A DNA stretch of 64,000 bases from assembly GCA_905235505.1 (NCBI GenBank), contig CAJOMJ010000014.1:1-64000 (forward strand). The letters run 5' to 3'. The notes under the pieces were generated by a model. The model made no database searches. It had not been told where the DNA came from and saw nothing but the letters and a program-made list of their open reading frames with translations. Shown here piece by piece: positions 20,309-28,693 of this stretch; position 1 is the first letter of the stretch; each line of letters opens with the position of its first letter. This DNA comes from Paludibacteraceae bacterium (GTDB taxonomy: Bacteria; Bacteroidota; Bacteroidia; Bacteroidales; Paludibacteraceae). The position numbers and the translations under genes were made by a program.

Positions 20309-21895
20309 TTACAGAATCATCATCTTCTTCTGAATGACTTGTCCGTCGGTATAAACGTTGATGATATAAAGTCCTTGCAGATAGTGTGGTATGGCGAAGG
20401 AGTTGTTTACTATTTTGCCTTCGTAGAGCATCAGACCCATAGTGTTATATATTCTGTAGAAGCCGTCATCGGCATTGCTGATAACCAGTTCGCCGTCAAT
20501 GATTGTCATCTTGACTTTGTCGGTAGGTTCGATAATGTTGCCTAAGGATAGACCTACGATGACGGGGTCGTGGTCGGAGCAGCGGAACATAGTGAGGTCG
20601 GAGTCGTAGCCGTCGTAGGTGAAGCGGTCGTCTTCGTCGGAGTTGATATGGTATGCCTGCATACCTGTTACTTGTCTGAGCATGGAGGAGTTGGCAAGTG
20701 CGTGGTCGAGATATCCTGCATGGCCGTGGAAGGTGTAACTATATGAGGAGTCGGCATGGAAATAGCGGTGCAGGTCAGTCATTCCTCCATCGGTGAGTAT
20801 GCGGATTGGGTCTTCTTTGGCATAGGCATTGAGGTCTCCCATGATGAGTACGTCGGGGTCTTGATAGAAACTGCAAGCAGTGCTGATGTCAGAGATAACG
20901 GATAGTGCTTCTTTCTTGCGGGTGCCGTTGAAGATACCTTGTCCGTCGCCTTGGTCGGCGTCATCTCCTGTGCCTGTGCCGGATTTGGCTTTGAAATGGT
21001 TGAGTGAGAAGATAAACACTTCTCCTGTTTCCAATTCTTTGAACGCCATCATCTTCTTGCGGTTGCGGACGCCGGTCTCGTTGTTGCGCATAGTACCTAC
21101 GGGTTCTACGGTCTCGGTGCAATATACATATCCTGACTTGGTGTAAGTGCCGTTGGCACTCATGCCGTCTTCAATCCAAGTGTAGTGTTTTCTTGTTTCT
21201 CTTGAGAGCATCTCTGCCAGTTTCTTCAGAGCCTCCTGCCCTTGTTCCACCTCAACGAAACCGAATATGTCGGCTCTGATTTTGCCTAATGCTTCCTGTA
21301 TCTTCTTCTGCTGACGTGTCTGCAGATCAGGGGTGGCGGGTCCCTGAGAACCTTGTCCGAGGTTCTCTACGAGGAAATATTCGAGATTGAAAGCGCATAC
21401 GAGGAGGGTATGCTCACCTTTCATATCTAATGTAGGAACACCTTTGCTGAGGTCGGTACGTTTGTTGCCGGAGAACTTGCCTGATACGTATTGCCAAGAG
21501 GATCTGCTTGTGACTTTGACCGTGAGGTTGAGTATCTGCTCTCCCATGCGGTGGTAGTCGCTAATGCCGGTGACGGTTACTTCCCCTGCATCGTTGAGGG
21601 CAATCAGACTGTTGTAGTCGTCACTTGCGGGCAGAGCCTGATTGGTAGGGCTGAAGAGTCTGCGGGAAGAGATCTGGTATTGCCCGGAGTGGTGATAGTA
21701 GTTGTTGCAGACATAGAAGGGGACGTCGAACCGGACTGTCTGACCTACATATTTGCTCATTTCGGAGGTTGACCAAGTGGCAGGGTCAGCGATGTGGACA
21801 ACAGTCTGCGCCGCTATTTTGGCGGGGTTGAGAGCAACAGTCAGCAGCAATATATACGCAAGGAAAAGTCTTCTCATAGGGCTATAGTTTTTCAC
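20309..21895 (-). CDS. Secreted endonuclease/exonuclease/phosphatase-family nuclease
   Basis: 528 aa. A signal peptide (RRLFLAYILLLTVALNPAKIAAQ) is followed by an N-terminal OB-like segment (residues 30-150). A catalytic domain with the EEP signatures follows: VCAFNLEYF, FGFVEVEQG, FSLNHFKAK, MGDLNAYAKEDP and the terminal CSDHDPVIVGL. These residues bind Mg and cleave phosphodiesters; the layout resembles extracellular ExeM/NucH-type DNases. The last 70 residues (GFYRIYNTMGLMLYEGKIV, GLYIINVYTDG) are a T9SS sorting domain. It is predicted to be an exported nuclease, perhaps for scavenging nucleic acids. Divergent from the 22057 gene. Confidence 0.8.
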   Translation of the reverse strand: MKNYSPMRRLFLAYILLLTVALNPAKIAAQTVVHIADPATWSTSEMSKYVGQTVRFDVPFYVCNNYYHHSGQYQISSRRLFSPTNQALPASDDYNSLIALNDAGEVTVTGISDYHRMGEQILNLTVKVTSRSSWQYVSGKFSGNKRTDLSKGVPTLDMKGEHTLLVCAFNLEYFLVENLGQGSQGPATPDLQTRQQKKIQEALGKIRADIFGFVEVEQGQEALKKLAEMLSRETRKHYTWIEDGMSANGTYTKSGYVYCTETVEPVGTMRNNETGVRNRKKMMAFKELETGEVFIFSLNHFKAKSGTGTGDDADQGDGQGIFNGTRKKEALSVISDISTACSFYQDPDVLIMGDLNAYAKEDPIRILTDGGMTDLHRYFHADSSYSYTFHGHAGYLDHALANSSMLRQVTGMQAYHINSDEDDRFTYDGYDSDLTMFRCSDHDPVIVGLSLGNIIEPTDKVKMTIIDGELVISNADDGFYRIYNTMGLMLYEGKIVNNSFAIPHYLQGLYIINVYTDGQVIQKKMMIL

Positions 21896-21945
21896 CTACA
21901 AAGTTAAGTAAACTTTTCCAAACTGCAAAATTATTCTGCAATCTC

Positions 21946-21976
21946 TTTGGTAATAGAAAGTTTTTTACTACTTTTG
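21946..21976 (+). promoter_or_regulatory. Promoter for the divIC-like/ruvC transcript
   Basis: TTTG 21946-21949, 19 bases, TACTTTTG 21969-21976. It lies in the divergent spacer; on the minus strand a TAACTTTG near 21900 could serve the nuclease gene. Confidence 0.65.
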
Positions 21977-22056
21977 TGCGTGCTATCATGCGGGTTGAAG
22001 AAGTGTAACCCGCGAAGAGAAGATAGCGGGGAACAAGCCTTAACTGATACAGGTTT

Positions 22057-22359
22057 ATGAGTTGGAAAAAGATATGGGAGAGTTTGCGCAAGTGGCTGCT
22101 GAACAAATATGTTCTCACTTGTATAGTGTTTGCTGTGGTGCTCACATTCTGTGGGGAGCAGAGTCTGATTAACCGTGCCCGGATGTCGATGCAGATACGC
22201 GAGTTGAAGAAAGAGAAGCAAGAGAGCATAGACCAGTCGGAGCAATACAGGCATGACATAGAGATGCTTGAGACCAACAAAGACAGTCTTGAGCGTTTTG
22301 CAAGAGAGCATTATTATATGCATGCAGACGGTGAGGATGTTTATCTGATAAACGAGTGA
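22057..22359 (+). CDS. Septum formation initiator family protein (DivIC/FtsB-like)
   Basis: 100 aa. A short cytoplasmic N-terminus is followed by one membrane helix (KYVLTCIVFAVVLTFCG) and a coiled coil (IRELKKEKQESIDQSEQYRH, then further heptads), ending in FAREHYYMHADGEDVYLI. The FARExYxM(H/K) ending is typical of FtsB/DivIC proteins of Bacteroidota, which bridge FtsL and FtsQ in the divisome at the inner membrane. The next gene follows after 4 bases. Confidence 0.85.
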   Translation: MSWKKIWESLRKWLLNKYVLTCIVFAVVLTFCGEQSLINRARMSMQIRELKKEKQESIDQSEQYRHDIEMLETNKDSLERFAREHYYMHADGEDVYLINE

Positions 22360-22363
22360 GGAT

Positions 22364-22681
22364 ATGAAGATACACACAATACTTATATCGGTATTTGCAG
22401 TATTGCTTGTAGTAGGAGCAGTGCTGTTCACGCTTGACATACCATATTCGGAGTATATATTCGCGGCAGGTGCTTTGGTTGCGATGGTTCAGGCGTTTTT
22501 GTATGCAATACAGAACAAGACGGATGACAAGAGGACGGCCCGCCTTCACGGGCTTAACTTCGTGGCTACATTGTTTCTCGGAGTGGCGGCATGGTTCATG
22601 TTCATACACAGTACTTCATGGGTGCCGTTTGTGCTGATTTATGCTTTAATAGTGTTCTTCCTGAGTTTCCGCGTCAAATAG
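22364..22681 (+). CDS. Four-helix membrane protein, unknown
   Basis: 105 aa. Four hydrophobic segments: IHTILISVFAVLLVVGAVLF, YIFAAGALVAMVQAFLYA, GLNFVATLFLGVAAWFMF and FVLIYALIVFFLSF. No family is recognised. It is packed between the divIC-like gene and ruvC in one transcript, a common place for small inner-membrane proteins of the Bacteroidales core genome. Confidence 0.65.
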   Translation: MKIHTILISVFAVLLVVGAVLFTLDIPYSEYIFAAGALVAMVQAFLYAIQNKTDDKRTARLHGLNFVATLFLGVAAWFMFIHSTSWVPFVLIYALIVFFLSFRVK

Positions 22682-22685
22682 CAGG

Positions 22686-23258
22686 GTGAAGATGAACAGT
22701 CGTGCTCAGACAATATTAGGTATCGACCCCGGAACGACTTATATGGGTTATGCGATATTGCATACTGAGGGTTCGAAGACGGAGATAGCGGATTTCGGAG
22801 TGCTTGACTTGCACAAGTTGGAGAATCACTATGAGAAGTTGCAGAAGATATTTTTCTTTGTTCAGGAGTTGATAGACAAGTATGAACCCACTACGTTTGC
22901 GGTTGAGACACAGTTTGTAGATAAGAATGTGCAGACTATGCTCCGTCTGGCTCATGGTCAGGGAGTTGCGATAGCGGCGGCATTGTCGAGAGACCTGCCG
23001 ATAAACGAGTATTCGCCTATGAAGATAAAGATGGCAATCACGGGCAACGGTCATGCTTCGAAAGAGCAGGTGGCGGGCATGCTGCAGCGTTTTCTGCATA
23101 TACCTCAGGAGCAGATGCCCAAGAAACTTGACGCTACGGATGCATTGGCGATAGCGTATTGCCATTATCTGCAACTTGGCTCACCGATGTCGGATGCAGT
23201 GAAATACAAGTCGTGGGCAGATTTCGCGAAGCGTAACACCGACAAAGTGCATAAGTAG
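22686..23258 (+). CDS. ruvC: Holliday junction resolvase RuvC
   Basis: 190 aa (ATG 22692 is an alternative start). RuvC cuts four-way junctions in concert with RuvAB. The catalytic acidic residues are visible: Asp in ILGIDPGTTYMGYA (near residue 14), Glu in FAVETQFVDKN, and the Asp pair in KLDATDALAIAYCHY. HGQGVAIAAALSRDLPINEY is also typical. The partner gene ruvA is at 43791 in a separate locus. Confidence 0.95.
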   Translation: MKMNSRAQTILGIDPGTTYMGYAILHTEGSKTEIADFGVLDLHKLENHYEKLQKIFFFVQELIDKYEPTTFAVETQFVDKNVQTMLRLAHGQGVAIAAALSRDLPINEYSPMKIKMAITGNGHASKEQVAGMLQRFLHIPQEQMPKKLDATDALAIAYCHYLQLGSPMSDAVKYKSWADFAKRNTDKVHK

Positions 23259-23340
23259 CGAATGATTGAGTGAAACGGGGCAGACCGATGGTAGCCTGTA
23301 ATGATGCAGGGGTGGGGCGGTCGGTTAGAAATAAAACAAA

Positions 23341-23366
23341 AGAGATGACCTGTTCGGGTCATCTCT
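23341..23366. terminator. Bidirectional terminator between ruvC and tRNA-Phe
   Basis: Perfect 10-bp stem AGAGATGACC/GGTCATCTCT with a 6-base loop. On the minus strand it is followed by a T-rich tail (TTTTGTTTTATTTC), making it a good terminator for the tRNA. Confidence 0.8.
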
Positions 23367-23373
23367 ATTTATG

Positions 23374-23446
23374 TGGTGCCAACGGGAATCGAACCAGTGA
23401 CACAAGGATTTTCAGTCCTTTGCTCTACCAACTGAGCTATGGCACC
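23374..23446 (-). tRNA. tRNA-Phe (GAA)
   Basis: A 73-nt cloverleaf on the minus strand: acceptor GGTGCCA/TGGCACC with discriminator A, D-arm AGCTCAGTTGGTAGAGC, anticodon loop CTGAAAA (anticodon GAA), T-arm GGTTCGATTCC. No CCA is encoded. A minus-strand promoter precedes it (TACCTTTG as 23483-23490 complement; TTTG at 23511-23514 complement; 20-base spacing). Confidence 0.97.
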
Positions 23447-23624
23447 AACGTTGTTTTGTGCTTCTTTTTACGAAAGCGGGTGCAAAGGTACAACAAGTTT
23501 TTCATATACACAAATATTTATGCATATTTTTTGCCCGGATTGCAAGAAAAAGTAGGAGAGAGGGGGGCGTGAGCGGGCAAGTTGGGAGGGTGAGGACAGG
23601 AATTTGAGTGGTGCGAAGTTCAAT

Positions 23625-24225
23625 AATCTATGAGTAATCACAGAGTGATATACCAATAATATATGAGTAATCTACCAATAATCACCCAATAATCTACCAA
23701 TAATCACCCAATAATATGCTAATAAAATACGAATAACGTTCCAATAAGATACCAATAAGATGCCAATAAGTTACCAATAAGATACCAATAAGTTACCAAT
23801 AAGATACCAATGAGAGTTCAATAAGATACCAATAACTGTTCAATGAACAACCAATAAGTTACCAATAAGATTCCCATAACCTAACTAATAAGAGACCAAT
23901 AGGCTACTAATAAGAGACCAATAGGCTACTAATAACATACCCATAACCTACTAATAGCATACCAATGACCTACTAATAAGATACCAATAGGCTACTAATA
24001 GCATACCAATAATCTACTAATAGCATACCAATGACCTGCTAATAATATACCAATACTCTCATAATGAAATACCAATAGTCGTCAAATAGCTTACTAATAA
24101 TCACACAATAACATGCCGATAAGCATCCGATAGCCTACTAATAGCTTACTAATAGCCTACCAATACTCGCGCAATAGGCTGCCGATAGTTGTCTAATGAC
24201 TTGCTGATTATCCGGTAATACTGGC
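23625..24225. repeat. Degenerate 11-bp tandem repeat tract (about 600 bp)
   Basis: About fifty degenerate units of ACCAATAAGAT. Adjacent units match best at 23745-23820 (ACCAATAAGAT, GCCAATAAGTT and the like). Later units drift to ACTAATAGCAT and ACCAATGACCT. The CAATA/TAATA core is strongly conserved with an 11-base period. There is no unique spacer between units and no ORF. It lies between tRNA-Phe and the parA promoter. Confidence 0.9.
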
Positions 24226-24310
24226 ATGGCAAGATTGCTGCAGATGTTTGATAATTGTGCGGGGGATATGGCTAAAAATGCGGTATGGCGGATAAGGGGA
24301 TAGTAAAGAA

Positions 24311-24342
24311 TTTGGGTTTATCAACTTTTCTTTGTATCTTTG
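24311..24342 (+). promoter_or_regulatory. parAB promoter
   Basis: TTTG 24311-24314, 20 bases, TATCTTTG 24335-24342. The transcript would carry a leader of about 250 nt before the parA ATG, including all four 44-bp repeats. Confidence 0.75.
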
Positions 24343-24373
24343 CAGGCTAATTGGACTCCAACAGGTAGTCGGA

Positions 24374-24562
24374 CCTGACATAAAGACCAGACATACTTGG
24401 GATGTATGCCCGATATACCTGACATAAGGACCAGACTTACTTGGGATATAGGTCCGATATACCTGACATAAAGACCAGACATACTTGGGATGTATGCCCG
24501 ATATACCTGACATAAAGACCAGACATACTTGGGATATAGGTCTGACAGACCTGAAATAAAGG
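24374..24562 (+). repeat. 44-bp tandem repeats in the parA leader
   Basis: Four exact-length units, 24374-24417, 24418-24461, 24462-24505 and 24506-24549, plus a 13-base partial. Each begins CCTGACATAA. Units 1 and 3 contain CATAC/GTATG arms; units 2 and 4 instead contain GGACC/GGTCC and AGACC/GGTCT arms, so two hairpin types alternate. The last junction holds AGGTCT-GAC-AGACCT. Confidence 0.92.
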
Positions 24563-24596
24563 AATACTTAAGTGATACATAAAATCATAAACATAT

Positions 24597-25361
24597 ATGA
24601 AAATAATATCGATAGCAAATCAGAAGGGTGGTGTGGGTAAGACCACGACTTCAATCAACTTGTCGGCAGCACTTGCTCAAGAGGGTAAGCGTGTGTTGCT
24701 GATAGATGCCGATCCTCAGGCGAATGCGTCATCGGGTTTGGGCGTAAATATACGTCAGTTGCAGACGACGATATATGAGTGCTTAGTAGGTGGCGAGCCT
24801 GCGAAGAAGGCAATCATACCGACACAGCAGGAGAACCTGTTTGTGCTGCCTGCCCATATAGATTTGGTAGGTGCAGAGATAGAGATGATAAACATGCCTG
24901 ACAGGGAGTTGCTTCTTAGAAACCTATTGAAAGAGGTGGAAGGCGAGTATGACTATGTTATAATAGACTGTTCGCCGTCGCTTGGTATCATCACGGTTAA
25001 CTGTCTGACGGCTTCGGACTCGGTGATAATACCTGTTCAGTGCGAGTATTTTGCCCTTGAGGGTATAAGCAAGTTGCTGAATACGATAAAGATAATAAAG
25101 TCGAAGTTGAACCCGCAGTTGAATATAGAAGGTTTCCTGCTGACGATGTATGACAACCGCCTGAGACTTGCGAACCAAGTGTATGAGGAGGTGAAGAAGC
25201 ATTTTGGTCCGTTGGTATTCAATGCCGTAATATCGAGGAATGTGCGTCTGTCGGAAGCCCCTTCGCACGGCATGTCGGTATTGACCTACGACCCGTCTTC
25301 CAAAGGCGCGCAGAACTACAGAGAGTTGGCTAAGGAGTTGATAGCCCGTCAGAAAGAGTAA
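24597..25361 (+). CDS. parA: Chromosome partitioning ATPase ParA (Soj)
   Basis: 254 aa. Deviant Walker A motif NQKGGVGKTTTSINLSAAL near residue 8, DADPQANAS, and the Walker B-like DYVIIDCSPSLG near residue 120. The length and absence of an N-terminal HTH fit chromosomal ParA/Soj. It drives origin segregation by cycling on the nucleoid in response to ParB. The start is the ATG at 24597, directly after the repeat-bearing leader. parB follows after 28 bases. Confidence 0.95.
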   Translation: MKIISIANQKGGVGKTTTSINLSAALAQEGKRVLLIDADPQANASSGLGVNIRQLQTTIYECLVGGEPAKKAIIPTQQENLFVLPAHIDLVGAEIEMINMPDRELLLRNLLKEVEGEYDYVIIDCSPSLGIITVNCLTASDSVIIPVQCEYFALEGISKLLNTIKIIKSKLNPQLNIEGFLLTMYDNRLRLANQVYEEVKKHFGPLVFNAVISRNVRLSEAPSHGMSVLTYDPSSKGAQNYRELAKELIARQKE

Positions 25362-25389
25362 ATGAACAAACATAAAGACGTAAGAACTT

Positions 25390-26253
25390 ATGAAACCACG
25401 CACAGGATTAGGAAGAGGTTTGGATGTATTGATAGATACATCGGCAGTAGATACGAACGGGTCGTCGTCGATATCTGAGGTAGAGTTGTCGCTTATATCT
25501 CCGAACCCGAATCAGCCCCGAAGGAACTTTTCGGAGGAGGCTTTGGAAGAGTTGGCGTCGTCGATACGTGAGTTGGGTGTGATATCTCCCATCACCTTAA
25601 AGAAGAACGAGGACGGCACATATCTGATAATAGCAGGGGAGCGTCGTTTCCGTGCGGCACATCGGGCGGGGTTGACATCAATACCTGCATATATCCGTAC
25701 TGCGAAGGACGAGCAGGTGATGGAGATGGCACTGATAGAGAATATACAGCGCGAGGACTTGGATGCGATAGAGATAGCACTTGCCTATCAGCGCTTGATA
25801 GACGAATATCATCTGACTCAGGAGCGCATGTCGGAGCGTGTGGGAAAGAAGCGTGCCACGATAGCGAACTATCTGCGTTTGCTTAAGTTGCCGGCAGAGA
25901 TACAAGTAGGAATAAAGGACAAGAACATAGACATGGGTCATGCCCGTGCCTTGCTGTCTCTCAAGACTCCTCAGGAACAACTGATGATGTACAAAAGGAT
26001 ACTGAAAGAAGACCTGAGTGTGCGCAGGGTGGAGGAGTTGGTAAGCAATCCTGAGGGTTGGGAAGAACAGAAGCTTGATATTCCGAAGAAGGCGAAGCTG
26101 ACCTTGAAGGAGGAGCAGAAACAGTTAAGAAAGCAGTTGGGAGTGAAGGTGAAGATTACCTGCGATGAGGAAGGTAAGGGCAAGATAGTGATGCCGTTCA
26201 AGTCGCAGGAGGAGTTGCAGGAGATAATAGCGCGTCTTACAGATAAGGGTTGA
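25390..26253 (+). CDS. parB: Centromere-binding CTPase ParB (Spo0J)
   Basis: 287 aa. The N-terminal CTP-binding domain has LISPNPNQPRRNF and the box IIAGERRFRAAHRAGL (GERR). ENIQREDLDAIEIALAYQRL is the following conserved segment. The DNA-binding HTH is RMSERVGKKRATIANYLRLL, followed by NIDMGHARALLSL and a C-terminal dimerisation region. It binds parS and spreads as a clamp. I saw no match to the classical parS palindrome (TGTTTCACGTGAAACA-like) near the operon, so parS may lie elsewhere. Confidence 0.95.
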   Translation: MKPRTGLGRGLDVLIDTSAVDTNGSSSISEVELSLISPNPNQPRRNFSEEALEELASSIRELGVISPITLKKNEDGTYLIIAGERRFRAAHRAGLTSIPAYIRTAKDEQVMEMALIENIQREDLDAIEIALAYQRLIDEYHLTQERMSERVGKKRATIANYLRLLKLPAEIQVGIKDKNIDMGHARALLSLKTPQEQLMMYKRILKEDLSVRRVEELVSNPEGWEEQKLDIPKKAKLTLKEEQKQLRKQLGVKVKITCDEEGKGKIVMPFKSQEELQEIIARLTDKG

Positions 26254-26948
26254 AGCGGCTGTTGTTGATATTGAGTTTATGTACGTTGTCTGCGGTATTG
26301 TATTCGCAGCAGACGGTAGAGACAGACACACAAGTGTTTGCGGCAGAGATAGGCAGTTCGGATTCTATCTCTGATATACCTATGAAGGATACGATAATGC
26401 CATTGCCTACGGGTGAATGGAAGCCCGACCCGATACGTGCGGTGTGGATGGGTGCTATCATTCCGGGATATGGTCAGATATACAACCGTTCGTACTGGAA
26501 ACTGCCGATAGTATATGGTACCTTCATGGGTTGCGCATACGCCATTGTGTGGACCAACGGCATCTATACTGACTATAAGACGGCATACAGAGACATAGCG
26601 ACAGACCCGAATTATAACCCTCTTGACCCGACAAAATCGTATGTAGCGATACTGCCCAAGGGTTATGGAATAGATGCGGGTACGGGTTCTGCAGGTTCGA
26701 TGGGCGGAAAGCAGAAATATACGACCTACCTGCAGAGCAACATGAACTCATACCGCAGATACAGAGATATAACAATAGTGGCAATGGTGGTGGCATATAC
26801 ATTGTCGTTGATAGACGCATACGTAGATGCGCAGTTGTATGACTTTGATATATCTACAGATTTGTCGATGAATATAGAACCAAGAGTGACACGTGACCCG
26901 TTGAACAACAGAAACGCGGAGATAAAGGTGGCATTCACATTGAAATAG
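26250..26948 (+). CDS. DUF5683-type membrane-associated protein
   Basis: 232 aa from a TTG start overlapping the parB stop (TTGA). N-terminal signal or anchor (RLLLILSLCTLSAVLYSQQ). The body has IRAVWMGAIIPGYGQIYNRS, PIVYGTFMGCAYAIVWTNG and a later hydrophobic helix ITIVAMVVAYTLSLIDAYVD, the pattern of the Bacteroidota DUF5683 family. It recurs beside parAB and mltD-like genes in this phylum, suggesting envelope work linked to growth, but the exact function is unknown. Confidence 0.75.
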   Translation: MKRLLLILSLCTLSAVLYSQQTVETDTQVFAAEIGSSDSISDIPMKDTIMPLPTGEWKPDPIRAVWMGAIIPGYGQIYNRSYWKLPIVYGTFMGCAYAIVWTNGIYTDYKTAYRDIATDPNYNPLDPTKSYVAILPKGYGIDAGTGSAGSMGGKQKYTTYLQSNMNSYRRYRDITIVAMVVAYTLSLIDAYVDAQLYDFDISTDLSMNIEPRVTRDPLNNRNAEIKVAFTLK

Positions 26949-26952
26949 ATTG

Positions 26953-28221
26953 ATGATGAAGAGGTTGATACTGATTATATCATTAGTAACAGTCGGTGTC
27001 TGCGGATATTCGCAGAGTGCGGAGGAGCAGGAGATGGCGGCGGACACGATAGTGAAGATTGCGGCAGCGGACACCGTCCTGTCATATACTCAAGACGAGT
27101 TGGACAAGCATATATTAGATTTCGCCTTGTCATGGCTTGATACGACAGAGTGCACGGGCGGGGTAGATACGACCAGCCTGCCGGACTCGGTATATATAGC
27201 CAGACTGAGGTCGTTGCCATACATAATAGAGATGCCTTATAACACGGTGGTTCGCAGTTTTATAGACATGTATGTGGTTCGCCGTCCGCGTCAGGTGGCA
27301 AGACTGAGAACATTGTCGGGCTGCTATTTTCCGCTGTTTGAGGAGAAGCTGCACCAATACGGGTTGCCGGAGGAGTTGAAGTATCTGCCTGTGATAGAGT
27401 CGGGTCTGAATCCTGCAGCCTATTCGCCTATGGGCGCTGCGGGATTATGGCAGTTCATGCCCCGCACGGCAAAGAACTGCGGGTTGGAGGTAAATTCGCT
27501 TGTAGATGAGCGTCTTGACCCGATTAAATCGACGGATGCGGCATGCAGGTTCTTGCGCTCACTGTATGTTATATACGGAGACTGGAACTTGGTGATAGCC
27601 GCATATAACTGTGGTCCGGGCAATGTGAACAAGGCAATACGCCGTGCGGGCGACAAGCGTGATTTCTGGGATATATGGCCATATCTTCCTCGTGAGACGC
27701 GCTCGTATCTGCCTATCTTCATAGCAGCTAATTATGCACTGAATTTCGCTGATGAGCACAATATATGTATGGCGCCGTTGTCACAGACGTTGGCTGCAGA
27801 TACCATTGTGACAGACAGGCGGCTACATCTGTTGCAGGTGAGCGAGATAACGGGTATTCCGATGACGGAGTTGCGCAGACTGAATCCGCAATACAGAATG
27901 GACGTGTTGCCGGGTAGTAAACCATACACATTGTGTCTGCCGATAGACATGACGGGTGCTTTCCTGCAATATGAAGATACCATATACAAGCACCGTGCAG
28001 ACTCGCTCCTGTATTCCCGCCGAGAGGTGATAGACCTTGCGCAGAAGCTGGATGCAGACGGTTTGCCTGCCACGGGGTCATATACTTATGTGGTGAAGAA
28101 GGGAGATACCTTGGGTGCGATAGCGAAGAAGCACAAGACGACAGTGGCTAATATAAAGAAGTGGAACCACTTGAAATCGGATATGATAAGTATAGGTCAG
28201 AAACTGAAGATGTACAGATAG
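26953..28221 (+). CDS. Membrane-bound lytic murein transglycosylase with LysM (MltD-like)
   Basis: About 423 aa. ATG 26953 (or 26956) is chosen over the TTG at 26950. Signal peptide LILIISLVTVGVCGYSQ. The SLT domain has the catalytic Glu in LPVIESGLNPAAYSPMGAAG followed by LWQFMPRTAKNCGLEV and VIAAYNCGPGNVNKAIRRAG. One C-terminal LysM domain (YVVKKGDTLGAIAKKHKTT...) binds peptidoglycan. It cleaves glycan strands to 1,6-anhydro products in the periplasm. It continues the parA-parB-DUF5683 operon. Confidence 0.9.
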   Translation: MMKRLILIISLVTVGVCGYSQSAEEQEMAADTIVKIAAADTVLSYTQDELDKHILDFALSWLDTTECTGGVDTTSLPDSVYIARLRSLPYIIEMPYNTVVRSFIDMYVVRRPRQVARLRTLSGCYFPLFEEKLHQYGLPEELKYLPVIESGLNPAAYSPMGAAGLWQFMPRTAKNCGLEVNSLVDERLDPIKSTDAACRFLRSLYVIYGDWNLVIAAYNCGPGNVNKAIRRAGDKRDFWDIWPYLPRETRSYLPIFIAANYALNFADEHNICMAPLSQTLAADTIVTDRRLHLLQVSEITGIPMTELRRLNPQYRMDVLPGSKPYTLCLPIDMTGAFLQYEDTIYKHRADSLLYSRREVIDLAQKLDADGLPATGSYTYVVKKGDTLGAIAKKHKTTVANIKKWNHLKSDMISIGQKLKMYR

Positions 28222-28237
28222 ACGAAAGGATGCAATA

Positions 28238-28555
28238 ATGGAGAAGGTGTATTACAAGATAAGTGAGGTGAGCGAGATGCTTGAGGTGCCTGCAAGCAAA
28301 CTGCGCTATTGGGAGAGGGTGATTCCTCAACTGAGTCCGCATAAGCAGGCGGGCAAGACGCGCCGTTTCTATACACCTGAAGATGTGGAACTGCTCCGCC
28401 GTATCAAGTTCCTGCGTGAGGAACAGAATCTGCCGATAGAGGTGGTGATAGCAACACTTAACACAGATGCGTCGGCAATAGATAAACGGATGAACACTAT
28501 TGAGTTGCTGCAACAGTTGAGACAGGAACTGGTTGAGATAAGGAATAAGATATAA
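28238..28555 (+). CDS. MerR-family transcriptional regulator
   Basis: 105 aa. It begins MEKVYYKISEVSEMLEVPAS followed by KLRYWERVIPQLSPHKQAG and RRFYTPEDVELLRRIKFL, the winged HTH of MerR proteins. A C-terminal helix for dimerisation follows (MNTIELLQQLRQELVEIR). No metal-binding Cys pair is present, so the signal is unknown. It sits 16 bases after the mltD-like gene in the same operon. The next 138 bases hold no recognised gene beyond a doubtful 34-codon ORF from 28557. Confidence 0.88.
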   Translation: MEKVYYKISEVSEMLEVPASKLRYWERVIPQLSPHKQAGKTRRFYTPEDVELLRRIKFLREEQNLPIEVVIATLNTDASAIDKRMNTIELLQQLRQELVEIRNKI

Positions 28556-28693
28556 ATGCCCGTTGGCGGCGGTAAGAATAAGCACCGTTGCAAGGGTATG
28601 GATAAAGAGAGGCATGACTTGCCACAGACAATGCTACAGCATAAAGGAAAGTGTAATTAACACGATATTTACAACATATATTATCAATCAAAT

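Noticed and set aside
23625..24225. CRISPR array
   Set aside because: Units are 11 bp, contiguous and degenerate, with no unique spacers and no cas genes nearby.
24374..24562. CRISPR-like 44-bp repeats
   Set aside because: Whole units repeat end to end without spacers, inside the parA leader.
24225..26260. parS site near parAB
   Set aside because: Looked for a TGTTTCACGTGAAACA-like palindrome by eye and found none; absence elsewhere is not claimed.
28557..28661. 34-codon ORF after the merR-like gene
   Set aside because: Basic, no conserved pattern and no start signal beyond an ATG; not supportable.
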